NCBI RefSeq assembly: GCF_008831285.2
Contig: NC_045142.1
Coordinates: 2,049,001 to 2,113,000 of the forward strand
Length of the DNA: 64,000 nt
Source of the DNA: Nymphaea colorata
Lineage: Eukaryota; Streptophyta; Magnoliopsida; Nymphaeales; Nymphaeaceae
Direction of reading: 5' to 3'
Part shown: positions 1 through 11,798 of the stretch, piece after piece
Position numbering within the stretch: the stretch's first letter is position 1
Layout of the letters: each line of letters starts with the position of its first letter
Translations under genes and position numbers: made by a program
The notes under the pieces: generated by a model
The model's database searches: none
What the model saw: the letters and a program-made list of their open reading frames with translations, nothing else
What the model was told of the DNA's origin: nothing

Positions 1-412
1 AATAAGATGAGGAAATTAGTCAGAAGTGTTCGCACATAATAGTTGTCAAGGCATCCCATCAACATGTGCGCAAGTCGATAAAGGCAAGTTTTATATTCAT
101 CCGTGTGGAAGGAAAAATAAGTCTCTCCACAAGTTCTAATTTTAATACGCTCAAGCAATCTAGGGAACATAAAATGCAGCTGAAGCAGTTACATAGCTCC
201 AGAAAGTTAGACACACACATATATATTAATGATACATAAAATTTAAGAATTTATCATTAAAAAAATTTATTAAATTGATATTAAACATAGTTTATGATGC
301 AGTAACGGCTAACAACGCTATGGTTGATTTATGATCTTTTTAATAACGAATTTTTAAATTTTAGCTATACTATAAATATCTGGCACCACTTGCCGGAGCA
401 TCATTCAACTCC

Positions 413-449
<37 letters not shown>

Positions 450-844
450 CGAGGATAGGTACAGCGACAGACAAAAGCTACACGAGAAGCCCCGCCTTCA
501 TACGCACAATCATTTGTTTAGACAATAATGCTGTAAGACAACAATATCATATTTCAGCAAAATAATGATAAATAAACGAGATAAAAACATAAGAGTTTAC
601 GTCAGAGGTGGCTGATGCAGACCGGAACCAGAAATGAAATGAACAGGGAAAGGGTTTTTCGAAACCGCTGGAAGGAGCTCAAGGGACAGCACATTCAAGG
701 AAAGGAAAAATCGCAGAACTGCAGAAATTTCAGAATGATGGAGAAGACTACGAGCAAAAGAGATAAACCCGTACTAATTTGAGAAAGGATCACGCAGACA
801 GAGGTGAAAAAAAAAAATGCGAATAGGAGCGAGGGAGGACGTAC
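1..844 (-). other. Partial first intron of the LHW-like bHLH gene
   Basis: This stretch follows the splice donor GTACGT at 844-839 on the minus strand and runs to the window edge. I saw no second exon of the family (the expected continuation is a Leu-Leu-Thr-Trp-Glu-Asp type motif) on the minus strand, so intron 1 is at least 840 bp. It is AT-rich and contains a (TA)n microsatellite at about 418-448. Confidence 0.55.
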
Positions 845-948
845 ATGCAGTGTGGGTTCTTAGGCTTCCAGAAGACTGCATAGTTCCATCCGCTATCGTT
901 GCAAATACTTCTCAGGAGCAGATGCACGGTCATGCGACTCATCTCCAT
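845..948 (-). CDS. LHW-like bHLH transcription factor, first coding exon (partial gene)
   Basis: The exon encodes 34 full residues plus two bases of the next codon. It starts MEMSRMTVHLLLRSICNDSG and continues to a WNYAVFWK motif. A short helix, then a Cys/Asn-rich turn, then W-x-YAVFW is the typical start of the LONESOME HIGHWAY/bHLH155/EMB1444 group, whose N-terminal domain precedes a distant C-terminal bHLH. The start ATG at 948 has a good context (AAAATGG), and the donor is CAT|GTACGT. Phase 2 at the donor fits the family, whose first intron follows the FWK segment. In this family LHW heterodimerises with TMO5-type bHLH proteins in vascular development; which paralogue this is cannot be told from one exon. 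The remaining exons lie left of the window. Confidence 0.72.
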
Positions 949-1083
949 TTTGTGTATATCGGAGCGGGGAAAGGCTCTAACCAGTTTAATGCAAAGCCTC
1001 AGCTAAACTATAAAAGCTCTAAGAAAACAAACTTCTCTGCCGCCCATAAACTTCAAATTTCGCTGTCAACCAAGGTGCCGTCT

Positions 1084-1182
1084 CTAGCTACCTCGATACG
1101 ATCCCCTACCAGCTTGTTTCATTCGTAGACCAGCCCTTCGTTTGATAGGAGGCCCCTTTGCAGACAATAACAAAAGACACAT
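1084..1182 (-). other. uORF of 32 codons in the LHW-like leader
   Basis: ATG at 1182 with a second in-frame ATG at 1122; TAG at 1084-1086. The short basic peptide begins MCLLLLSAKGPP and ends in a Gly/Ser/Arg tail. It is one of the two uORFs nearest the main start, with 135 bases between its stop and the main ATG. Confidence 0.3.
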
Positions 1183-1223
1183 CCTTTTGTTCTCTCTAGC
1201 AAACACCTGAGCGTAAATATAAG

Positions 1224-1328
1224 CTAGAATTTGGCAGCAAAAACCACGAAAAAGTTGCTAACAAAGCTGCTGATAGATACTGAACGCTTCGGGCCTGCTG
1301 CAAGGAAACGGATACACCCTTCAGGCAT
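1224..1328 (-). other. uORF of 34 codons in the LHW-like leader
   Basis: ATG at 1328, TAG at 1224-1226. The peptide is hydrophobic at its C-terminus and ends FVVFAAKF. Such C-terminal hydrophobic runs are common in arrest-type uORF peptides, but function here is inference. Confidence 0.3.
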
Positions 1329-1460
1329 TCTGCAAGAACCGAGTCCAACGCATCAACTAGATAGGCTCCGAACACCAACAGGAAGGCGCTTCTCAGGCGG
1401 TGGCATTTCCCCCCGGTTCGAAGTTTTTTCTCCAAAGAAAGCAATATCGCGAACTAGGCT

Positions 1461-1592
1461 TCATTCCTCCGACTCGTATCTTATGAAAGATGTTGCCGCC
1501 TCCTCGATCCCACACCTAAATGACAAAAATCCGTCCGCCGACGATGAACTTCCCTTAGAAAGAAAAGGACAAAACGTCATTTCAACTATCAT
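1461..1592 (-). other. uORF of 43 codons in the LHW-like leader
   Basis: This frame opens with ATG at 1592, has a second in-frame ATG at 1580 and stops with TGA at 1461-1463. The peptide starts MIVEMTFCPFLSKG and ends in an acidic SEE tail. It is the longest ATG-initiated uORF in the leader. No homologue was recognised, and it is not known whether this is the conserved one. Confidence 0.3.
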
Positions 1593-2066
1593 GGACTAGA
1601 AAACAAAAGCCAGTAAAAACTCGACCAAATCAACCCCGCATCTACCTCTACCCCGATGCTTCGACCCAGAACCCGCCAGGCTGCCGGAGAAAGCAGTGAT
1701 CTGTCACTTTTTCGCCAGAAGCAACGCCGCAACGCCTGAGAACGGCGATCCTTCTCCAACACCTCAAATTCCTCGACGACCGATAGCAAAACGCCTCCGA
1801 TCGCTCACCGCCTCGCGAACTTTTCACCGAAGACACGCCAGAACGCCGAAGAATCACGCACTCTCGCTCGTCTTCTTCACCGCCGGTTCTCGCGCAGCAA
1901 TGTAATAATCCTCCGCCTTCCCCGTTCGATCGCAACCGGAAAACGATGAAGCCGCAGCTCTTCTGCCCTAAAAAACGGACCAGATCATGCCTCTGTCTCT
2001 CTCATGGCCTAAACACCGGCCGGATTCTGAAGAGACGACGACCTCTTTCCCGGCGGGGCCTTTCCC

Positions 2067-2074
2067 TTTAAATA
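2067..2074 (-). promoter_or_regulatory. Probable TATA box of the LHW-like gene
   Basis: Minus-strand TATTTAAA sits in a GC-rich region that fits a core promoter, which would place transcription start near 2035. No TSS data are available. Confidence 0.4.
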
Positions 2075-3533
2075 GCGCGCGCCCTCCGGCAGAAAACCCC
2101 GCGGACTTGAAACTGTTTGAAAACCGAAATTGATAGCCTCCTTCTGGGCCCGTGACCGTGAGGCTTGCGGGCCCCACATGGAATGAATGTGGAACTAGGG
2201 GTCGGGTAGTTCCGTAGCTACGCTGTCGCGTCGGCGAGTAGATCGCCCCGATTATTTCGCCGGCTGCTTCGGGAAGCCGACATTCTCTGCAACCGATTCG
2301 GATAAAACCGATTCTGTCGTCATCAGACTCGGTGAGTTGCAATTGGAAACCTCTTGAATATCACTGACGTGGCTGAGCGTGACTTTTCACCTTCTCACGG
2401 TCACCATAGATGTGAGATGTATTAAATTAATAATTATGGCCAATAATATTCATATAATAAATATTATGCAATTACTGTATAAGTTACGCAATAAAAAACG
2501 AGATCCAGTATTCAAATCGTCACACTCGACAAGCTAAATCACATATTTATTAAAGTATGGACGCTATTTATATAAGTGGCAACTTGATTTTAAACTATTC
2601 ATTTGAATAATGGACCTTAGATAATTTATAAATTTATTGCCTACTCAAGTATTTCATATTACCAAATCAACTTTTTATGTTAAATTTGATAATTAATTTT
2701 CTTTTTTCCCTTAATAAGCTTACAAGAGTGCTTTAGAGATAGTTATATAGACTTCAAATAATTTCTCAAAGAATATAAGCTCATCCTATTGAGCATATAA
2801 CCCTTGCAACCTAAATTAGATATGACGATTTTATGCAAAAATCTATGGGTATAAATGGATTCAGCTTTTACTAAATTGGATTTAGATTTGGACTTGGATT
2901 CTGATGTCATCTTTTAAAACCAGATTAAAATTTGACTAGCATAAGATCTAAGAATAAACACATGTGAGACTTTTATCAAATCTGGACCAAATCCAAACAC
3001 AACAATCTATCCACATTTTTAAGGGGTCGTTCTAGTGTTCTATGAATATGTTCAATCTTTAAAACAGATTTATGAGACACTTACAAAGGAACAATATTGG
3101 TACTGCCAAACAACTCCTAAATAGAGCTCTCATAACAAAACCCCTCGAATATATGCATAACTACAAAGTTAAATCTAAATTTGTCCTGAAAGTATAAATG
3201 TGAAAGTAAGATGATAAGAACGGATTTAACAATCACAAATAACAATATTCAATGTGACGGTTTTTTTTTTCTATGTGCAGAGTAACCATTCTTAAAGGAG
3301 GAAACTTGGCAATGTTGGTTAAATACGCCAAAGTTCAGACAGATAAGCTGCATTTATTCCAGATTTATTGAAATACATGATTTTTAATGATATAAAAAGA
3401 TAAACATTTGTTCGTTGTTGATGTTTGAAATTCTCCAAATCCTTGCTTGCGTCATGCAGGCCATCTAAAAGTCTTCTCTTATTTTGTACATATATTGCAT
3501 TGAGTCAGATGGTCGGACGACTTAACCACTTAA

Positions 3534-3535
<2 letters not shown>

Positions 3536-3599
<64 letters not shown>
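3536..3599. repeat. (TA)n microsatellite
   Basis: An uninterrupted TA dinucleotide tract of about 64 bp. Apparent reading frames across it are artefacts of the repeat. Confidence 0.95.
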
Positions 3600-3600
<1 letters not shown>

Positions 3601-4634
3601 CATAACATGAATATATATATATAGACATATATGTTATATATATTCACATATATATGACATATAACAAATAGATAACTTATAAGTTGTATGAAATCTATAA
3701 AATGCATGTTATATATGTATGTTTATACGTATAACTATCTGGCTACAATGGTAGCCGGCCCACACGTACTCACAAGCCGAAACTTAGTACTTACTCGACA
3801 AGCTAGTTTCTGTCATTAATCTAGCAATATATTTGAAGGGATTTTCTGTGGCTGGTTAGATTAGAGGCAGGCATGAGAGCAACCGTTGGTTCTATTTTTG
3901 TGTGTGTCAACTCTTTATGCAAATCAGAGTAAACATAAACTCTAGAAAGAATGTATCAAACTCCGAATCTTACGTGTGCAGTTTTCTCAAGTAAATAAAA
4001 AAAAAAGAAAAGGAAGATTGAATATTGCAATGCACAACTTGTTACTTTGATTCATCTCTTGGAAGGCATTATTTAATAACAGGACTCAATGCCATGAATG
4101 GCGGAAGAGGAGCAATTCAATCCCTTCTAACCAAATATAAACTCTATTATTGATATTTCATGTCATCTACAGATTGGTCATTTAATGGCAATGGTTGACT
4201 GTGATGAAGAAGAAAAGGGATTGTCAAACCATTGCTATGATTTTGTGACGCATAATGATGCAGTCCTTGCGAGGTACATGGTGGGTGAGCCCTCCTGGCT
4301 ACCATCAATTGGAAGGATGACAACATAAAGAAGCTACCAATGTAGCAGTGGGCAAGTTGGTAGGGTCTTTCACCTCAATGCCTTTGACCTCAACATTAAC
4401 CTTCTCCTCATCTATTCTCTATGTAAAAATTGTATCTCTTTACACTTATATTAGAACTTGGAGAAAATTAAATTTATGCCAAGCAGTGGAGTTACCAAGT
4501 CCCAAGAATTAACATAAGTGGTGGATGGAGTGGGCAAACAAAGCCCACTACCAATTTTTTTAAAAATTAAAGGAGAGAGAGAGATTGGTCACTATGGGTG
4601 CCTTTATATGGATAGTGCAAGTCATCATGTGTGT

Positions 4635-4637
<3 letters not shown>

Positions 4638-4730
<93 letters not shown>

Positions 4731-4755
4731 GGAAAGAGAGAGAGAGAGAGAGAGA
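4638..4755. repeat. Compound (TA)n-(TG)n-(GA)n microsatellite
   Basis: TA, then TG, then a long GA tract interrupted by AAAG and GGAAAG variants. Likely highly length-polymorphic. Confidence 0.95.
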
Positions 4756-5211
4756 CATAATATGCCAGATGAAGGGATCATCTGGCAATAGTATGAATTT
4801 CTCATGCAACATTAATGCAGTGTTCCTAATGTTGAATGGCTCCAAAGGGTTCAATATTTTCTTTGTATTTGCAGAATGCATGACACATAAAGCAGTCATT
4901 GGTAGTTAGAACCCTTTCATGAATCTGTTTCAAAGATTAGGTTATGTCTATAGAATTTATATGAACATGTCCTAATCTTTGAAGTAGATTCATAGAATAC
5001 ATACGTAATGTTCCAACTGTCAAATAACCCCCAAGACATTCATGGATAATTTTTTTTTTTTTAAACAAAGAAATACACTAAGAGAGATGAATTTTTTGTG
5101 GGCAAAATAGAGATAAATCATGCAATAATTTGTTACTGATGATCATATTTCAGCTTGAATGGTAGGGCCAAAAAGGGGGGGTGGGAGAAAAAATAGAAAA
5201 GGAAGGACATG

Positions 5212-5630
5212 TAGGGCTGCACACGAGCCGAGTCAACCTCGAGTTGGGCTACTTCGAGCTTGTCTTGACTTAGAAAGCTCAAGCTCGAACTGAGCTCAAA
5301 CTCGGTCGACCTCAACAAAACAAGCTCAACCTCCACTCGGTGATATAATGTCGAGTTTGAACTCGACTTATTGAACTCGTTTAGCACATTTATCTTAAGC
5401 ATGTTTTGTTTCTTTTAACTTATTTGCTTGACACTCGTTTAATTATTTTTTCATTATATTTCAATAGTCATTGTGTAGTCGAGCCGAGTCGAGTTCTTAC
5501 AACTTGAATTTGACTCATTTGAGCATAGGTTTGAGCTCAAGCTCGACTTTTTATAAATAAGTTGAGTTCGAGTTGAGTTTTAACAAGCAAATTCGAGTCG
5601 GCTCGAGCGGACTCAGACTCGTTGTGCAGC
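5212..5630. mobile_element. hAT-like MITE, GAGCTCGAG family, copy 1
   Basis: About 420 bp, dense in GAGCTCGAG/GAGTCGAG motifs in both orientations. The left end TAGGGCTGCAC is mirrored on the right by GTGCAGC, which has lost its terminal bases. Flanks AGGACATG (5204-5211) and TGGACATG (5631-5638) match at 7 of 8 positions, as expected for an 8-bp hAT target duplication. The same family has a better copy at 35058-35415. No transposase is encoded, so it is non-autonomous. Confidence 0.7.
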
Positions 5631-5639
5631 TGGACATGG

Positions 5640-8600
5640 CACTCGCACTCAATTAGAGTTGATGATTACTATTGCCGCTTGAAAAGCAATTTTGGTACAG
5701 CATTCATGTTTAGATTGTACATATCTACAGTGACAAAATCAATTTACATAATAACGTACATACCTAAGTAAACTTGCCAGTGCATTCCAACTTAGTTTAG
5801 AGTATGCATTGGTCATTACCAAATTTGACGTCATAGAAAAAACTCATCAGGATAAAAAACAAAAATCGTACGACAAACTGGATTTCTAAAGAAATATCGG
5901 ATATTATCTGTTATCCGATTGCATTTGAGTCAAATTGGTAAGAAAAAATGAATGTACGTTGTTGTCCCCAACTAAGATGAGGTAATTATTAATTGATAAC
6001 GCTTTCAGAGGACGGATTCGGACAAGACAAACACGGACAAAGTAGTTTCGGGGTGATTTTTATTAGGTGAAACAATGATATGAGTTCCAATATTCAAGTT
6101 GAGTCATTGATAAGCTATTGGTCACTTAGTTACTACTTGGACCTTCCACTTTACGTGTTTGTATATGTGCTTGTATGTATGTTTGTGTGTGTAAAGACTA
6201 GAGAGAGAGAGAGCAAAAAAGAGATAGAGAGAGGTAAGGGTGATATGGTAGACCAGCAGCTGTTGGGGTGCACTGTGCCAAAAAGTTTTGGTTAAAAGAC
6301 ATCAGTCATAAAATTTTAAATTTTTATGAGGCACCAATATGTAAATGAAAAAAATTACTTCAAAGTATCAACGTAAAAATAAATTTTTTTGTGGGTATGT
6401 GTGGGCAATTGCCCCCACAGCACCCACACTTGCCTCCGCCCCTGCTTAAACGGTACCAACATATGAACGAGAAAATAACTATGGGGCATCAATATATACA
6501 TAAACAATTTATACAGGTATGTGTGGGAAATCATCTACACAAGTCACACCTGCCTTCGCTAGAGACTTGGCCAGATTATTACGACCACCTTGGATATTGA
6601 ACCCTTGAACTTCTTTAACTTGGATCACGAATTTGACACTCTTCTTGAACGTGAGGAGATATGACACCGTAACGTGCCAATTTCGGGTTCATGTCATGCA
6701 TGACATAAGCTGAACACGCTACAATATAACATGTTACATGACCCAAGTTAGAAGTTTATTTATTTATTTCTTGGAGTATTTCTTAATCTTTTTTCAAGTA
6801 CTAATATGATAAAATGTCAAAAAGAAACTTTTCATTGACTAAAAAAGTTCAAAAAAAAAACTTATTCAAACATCCCAAACTTCAAACCTAAAAAAAAAAA
6901 ATATTGACGTGCTAACTCGAGTCTATGTTTCCAATTTTGCCCTCAATCCTCTCTAACTATACCTATTTTTTTGTCAATAAAGGTCGGGGGGCCTAACTCT
7001 CGAATTGTAACCTACTTGGACGGCACTAGAAACTCGGGTTTAGCATCAAAATTAACTCCAAAAAACTTGTTTGATCATGACAAAGAGGGTTTTCAACAAG
7101 ATATTAGTGCCAACTAAAGGGTAGAGTACCAAAGCCTCTCTTGTTCTCTCATGCCTTACAAGCTAACTGAAGGGTTTCCCCAATAGAGAAAGACACTTCA
7201 CTAGAAGCCATCAATTTGGCTTTTGATGTACCTAATGTGGGCAACCTTTTAGCTCTCATAAATAATGAATGAGGGTGGCATCATAGATGAGCCCAAGCAA
7301 GAAGTCAAATTTGTAAAAGTCATAATAAATATGAAAAGAATAGCTCATCAGTGACGGGTCTAATAATAGAGTGTCCCCTTGAAGTTGACACTCAATTCAT
7401 GCATCCATATAACTCTTTCACCCCAAAAGAAGCAAACAACTGAAAAGCAGATCTCTCTTTTGACAAATTTAAAAAAAAAACAACAACAACAACTGGGGAA
7501 GAAATCTTGTGGACTTTCTCATATACTGCCATTTAGGGCCTACCCGAGGCAACCATCTATGAGGGCTCACACTAGGAAGCTACCACTATTAATGGTTAAA
7601 TAGGGTAAGGGCCATCAATGTTAAGGAACGAGTAGTTTCGAGTAAGCTGGAGGAAATCTCATCACTTGAGTGGAGGCCAAAGCCTCTCTCCCCTTATTTC
7701 ATCCCTTCAGAGTCGAGGGTTGTTTTCGGTGCTTTAGGATGGTTTTCTTGTTATATTTCAATTTTCATATCGGTATCTCCCTTTTGCAGCACAGAAAATT
7801 GATGTCATGGAAGTTCAAAACGAAAACTCGCCACCTATCAGCCCCTGCCCTGATGGTTGCACCAATTCCCTGGGGGATTTCAAGGAATAATTAGTTGGCT
7901 TTGTTCTTGAATATAACTAACTTGTGCATTTGCCTTCTGAAATTTTTTTTATAATTATCATCTTTTCATTAATTCTGCTTTAATAATTAAACTATCACTA
8001 CCATCAGAGATACATGATCTTTATGCTGAAACTGTGAAAGTCAATCCTGGCTCACACTTTAGGCTCCGATAAGCATAGCACAGCTAGTCAAGCTGGTAAT
8101 GGTGAAACTTGGTGTTGTCATTCGATTCTCATTTATATTATGTCTGTGTGCCATTGGAATGAAGTATAGTACCGAATTGACGGCACATTGACTCCACTAG
8201 ACACTAATGCAGCCTTGGATCCTAAAGGCAAGTAAAAAAGGTTTGACTCTTATTTGGGTCCTGAGATGAAATATTTCTCTACCTCACCAAAGACATGAGC
8301 AGTGAGATTAAATGTTTCTCTAGTTCACCCAAAGATATTGTGATGCTTTTGATTATACCGCCAAGACTTTGCTTCCTTACTCCTAACCCTAGGCGAGGAT
8401 GACCGCCAGTGGCGGAGCTACGCATGGGCGAGGCACGTGTGATCAATTAATTGCCTGTGTAGACCCATTCATTTACAATAATTAGCTAGGACCAGCTTGA
8501 TCAGTGGGCTTACTCATATTGTAGGGCACAGAGAGCTGACAACCATGGTGATTGAAGTTGTGATGTTCCGCGGTGCAGTGTGCTTCAACCCCTTGGATTA

Positions 8601-9255
8601 AGTGAGCATAAACTATTAATTTTTTAAATCATTAATGAAAATCCTACATGCACATTAGAAAAGCTTGTTTTGGGAGCATATTCTTAAGCTTTTGGCTTCC
8701 AAATTGCATTTTGTGCTACATACACAAACACCTATGCATGCACACACACACACACACACACGTTTGCATGCATGTGAGTGTGGATTTGTAACTCCTATCC
8801 AGAGTATGAGAAGTATATACGCTTCCTATAAATGATACAAAGCATATGCGCGTGCACACACAAACACACATTCACAGATGTGGAAATCACTACTGTGAAA
8901 GAAGTGAGGAGATCTTGTTCTTTTCCCTAGCACCAAAGATATCCAGCTCCAATTTTGGTTCTTTATGTTTGGAAGTTTTGTGTTTTTGTTTGTTTGCGCT
9001 TTCTGGGCAAAGTGGGGCACTTGCACCTAGAACCACTCCCACCTTTGCCTCCTCCTTCATTCAAACCTTATACGTGCGGTGGACCACATGATCAACTCAT
9101 CCCATTTCGTATGTATAATCATCAATACATGTGTAACCCATTAAAGTGAACATTAAAAGTGTTTCCTTCTTCCAACGGTGGAGCGAGAAATTTCTAGTAG
9201 CTCATTTTCATTTATATAATAATTTTAATGATCCAACATATTCATTATCATCCAA

Positions 9256-9290
<35 letters not shown>
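5640..9290. other. Intergenic stretch with transposon debris
   Basis: No gene is supported. At 6380-6560 a sequence reading roughly GGGCAATTGCCCCCAC...CCTCCGCCCCTG resembles the subterminal part of a common plant element, and a related end (AGTGGCGGAG) lies near 8409. A degenerate tRNA-headed SINE-like sequence lies at 8091-8140, and a CA microsatellite at about 8742-8761. Confidence 0.5.
8091..8140 (+). repeat. Degenerate SINE-like tRNA head
   Basis: A box-A-like AGCTAGTCAAGCTGGTAATG is followed about 30 bases later by a box-B-like ATTCGATTCTC, the layout of tRNA-derived SINE promoters. The body is not defined, so this is a weak call. Confidence 0.3.
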
Positions 9291-9293
9291 CGC

Positions 9294-9545
9294 GCTAAAC
9301 ACTCGTATGTCAGATAGATAAAAGGACAATCTCAGTTTTCTATGTTTTCAGTTGAAAGAAAAAGAAAAAGAAAAATGTGTGAACTAATATTAGTAATGAA
9401 ATTGTTATGGTACTATATATATAGGTGCTAAACACTCATATGTCAGATAGATAAAAGGATACTTTCAGTCTTCTATGTTTTCGGTTGAAAGAAAAAGAAA
9501 ATGAAAATGTGTGAACTAATATTAGTAATCAAATTGTTATGGTAC
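9294..9545. repeat. Imperfect tandem duplication, period 133 bp
   Basis: Units at 9294-9413 and 9427-9545 share GCTAAACACTC, CAGATAGATAAAAGGA, GTTGAAAGAAAAAGAAA, and an end reading AATTGTTATGGTAC. A few substitutions separate them. The first copy is preceded by a (TA)(TG)(CG) microsatellite and the second by a short TATATA run, so slippage or unequal exchange at the microsatellite is a plausible origin. Confidence 0.9.
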
Positions 9546-9950
9546 TTTTTTTTCTTGGTTTTTTTTCAACTGATGATTTGAAAAGAGATTGATGGCATAT
9601 ATATATATAAACTCATTTTGTAGTGGTAGAACATATTATCTACCAAATTACATTGTTAAAGTGATCTAAGATCCTACACGGTATGTGGAAGCTTGGTGTT
9701 TATATGGCCACCATTATGATGGTGCCGCACCAGCATCTTTGCTGCGGTCCCTTCCCGCATAAAATGCTCGTGAGGTGGAAGCAGATGGTGGAGATCCTAG
9801 AGCAGATTTCCACCCTGATTTGGCTGATAACCAGGGATATTCTCCTTGTCCATGCACTTCCCAACAAACAAGAAAAACGCGCACACATATATATGTATTC
9901 AAATCCTATGTAATGTAATGTACACATATATGTGCACACACACATATAGA

Positions 9951-9994
9951 TCTAGAGAGAGAAAAAGTGAGCCTCACTTTACACACACACACAC

Positions 9995-10050
<56 letters not shown>

Positions 10051-10093
10051 GTGTGTGTGTGTAAAGTGAGGCTCACTTTTTCTCTCTCTAGAG
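9951..10093. repeat. Long (CA)/(TA) foldback
   Basis: The left arm reads TCTAGAGAGAGAAAAAGTGA, then GCCTCACTTT, (AC)7 and ATTATA; after a TA tract the right arm is its reverse complement with (GT)6. The arms match almost perfectly, differing by one dinucleotide, and the TA core is self-complementary, so nearly the whole 143 bp can fold into one hairpin. Within each arm AAAGTGAGGCTCACTTT is itself a palindrome. A GA run follows at 10091-10111. Confidence 0.9.
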
Positions 10094-10847
10094 AGAGAGA
10101 GAGAGAGAGAGCCTCAATTTGATTATAATTAGTAGGGTCGTAAGTGGCTCTGATGCAAGACAGCCAAATAAATTAGGGTTGATATTCAATATTGTTACAG
10201 ATGGGCCTAAACCAGATGAATTTGAACCTGACCACTGGCAAATCAAAGTGATTCACCAGCCAATTCAAGGGCGCCATAAGTCAAGCTTTATTCTTTTTCT
10301 TTTTTTTATTTCTTCTACTTGTATAATTTTTATCGTAACAAGTGTGCATTAATAACTTCTACACTTTCAAAACTGACTCACTCAATCGCTGCCGAATCAG
10401 CAGCTTTAACTGATTGAATTCAATTTCTGATTTTTTAATACCACTGGATGAAACCAAATCTAGCCCATCAAAAACACTAGTAACTAGTGACCCAACATTG
10501 GGGAATTATTTGGTAAGAGTAATATATCATCACTATGATATGAGTTTGGCTCAAAAAATGAGACAGATTTATACAGGGTTAGATTCAAGAAACAAAGGGG
10601 AGCGAATTATAATTTCAAAATTTTAACATGAGCTGAAATATTATTTTTTAAAATTTTTATATTGGATAAACAAATTATTTTAAAATTTATATGTAAATTT
10701 CAAAAAAAAAACTTCTGAGGGGAACAAGAGCCCTGCCACCTCTCTCTTAGTCTAGCTCTGCTCTGAATTCACGAAATACTATAATAATTGTTTCACGAGA
10801 GAGATTCATCATATTCATAAGGCATAACTGAGTCACTGGGTTTCGAC

Positions 10848-10897
10848 TCTTTTGAGTATTCAAATAACCAAATCTTTTGAGTATTCAAATAACCAAA
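10848..10897. repeat. 25-bp tandem direct repeat, two copies
   Basis: Two identical adjacent copies of a unit beginning TCTTTTGAGTATTC and ending ATAACCAAA. Confidence 0.9.
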
Positions 10898-11142
10898 ATG
10901 TAAATCATTGCAGCTGAATCGGATGAGTCAGAGGCTCACGGCGAGTCAAGGACAAGTCAAGGCCGAGTCGGGCAGAGTTAGGGGCCAGCCATGCCAACCT
11001 TGATTTGTTGAAGTGCTGTGAGGCCAAGCTTTCAGTCTCTCCCCTCTTACGGCTTCACACAGCCTCGTGTGGTTCACTGACACGGTAGGCTAACCTATAC
11101 GGTTAAATTTGAAAATAACCGACAATTTGGAAGTACTTTGAG

Positions 11143-11192
<50 letters not shown>

Positions 11193-11527
11193 GAAAAAAA
11201 ACAATGGTCATCGGTCGTCGTTGGCACCACAAGGGGAGGCAAAGGCCTCCTCTGTGAGGGGGTACGCCGTACGGGTGTAGCCTTCGCTGCTGCAAATTTT
11301 TTTTGCAGCGGGGAGGCGACATGGCGAGTCACCTGGCCACCAAAAGAGCCCGGGCGGGCGTTGCGGGAGCTGCGCAGAGGAGGCCACGGTGCCTCTCCTT
11401 AACAACTTGATGGGTGTCCCTCAAGTCCTACTCCTCATAAAAATATGATAAACATTTTCATTATCTAATATTAATTCACACTTTTTTTTCTTTGTTTTTT
11501 TCTCAATAATCCATCTTAATTAGCTCT

Positions 11528-11541
11528 TTTTCTCTCTCTCT

Positions 11542-11633
<92 letters not shown>
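11528..11633. repeat. Compound (CT)n-(TA)n microsatellite
   Basis: CT repeats with TTTTT interruptions grade into a long CT tract and then a TA tract ending near 11633. Confidence 0.95.
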
Positions 11634-11637
<4 letters not shown>

Positions 11638-11767
11638 TGAGTGAATGATAACTTTAGCCATCCAGAGTTATTCAGCTATCTTACCAATATACAAATGGAT
11701 GGTTGAAAGAAAAATATTTAAAAAAAGTTGGAAACTAATACTAGACCAAAAAATTGCCATCACTTTC

Positions 11768-11798
<31 letters not shown>

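Larger units (their letters stand above)
949..2036 (-). promoter_or_regulatory. Long uORF-rich 5' leader of the LHW-like gene
   Basis: Between the TATA-like box near 2070 and the main ATG at 948 there are more than ten minus-strand ATGs opening short frames that all stop before the main start. The longer ones are at 1592-1461 (43 codons), 1328-1224 (34), 1182-1084 (32), 1464-1393 (23), 1406-1353 (17) and 1047-1003 (14). Two Arabidopsis members of this bHLH group (At2g31280, At1g06150) are annotated with conserved peptide uORFs (CPuORF7 and CPuORF8), so translational control is plausible. Part of the region may be a 5'-UTR intron: CAG|GTGTTT near 1205 and several TTGCAG acceptors are present. 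The leader extent is inferred. Confidence 0.5.
2350..5203. other. AT-rich intergenic stretch without recognisable genes
   Basis: No coding signal is visible. A pure (TA)n run of about 64 bp lies at 3536-3599, followed by further TA-rich repeats to about 3730. A compound TA/TG/GA microsatellite lies at 4638-4755. The stretch at 2860-2950 resembles the GGATTTGGATT-type degenerate MITE better preserved at 31041-31432. Confidence 0.6.

Noticed and set aside
1589-1789. 66-codon minus-strand frame in the LHW-like leader
   Set aside because: It begins with TTG, not ATG, so it was not counted as a uORF; the ATG-initiated frames were listed instead.
3425-4899. Frames running through TA, TG and GA microsatellites
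   Set aside because: The peptides are pure dinucleotide translations (Tyr-Ile, Arg-Glu, Ser-Leu repeats).
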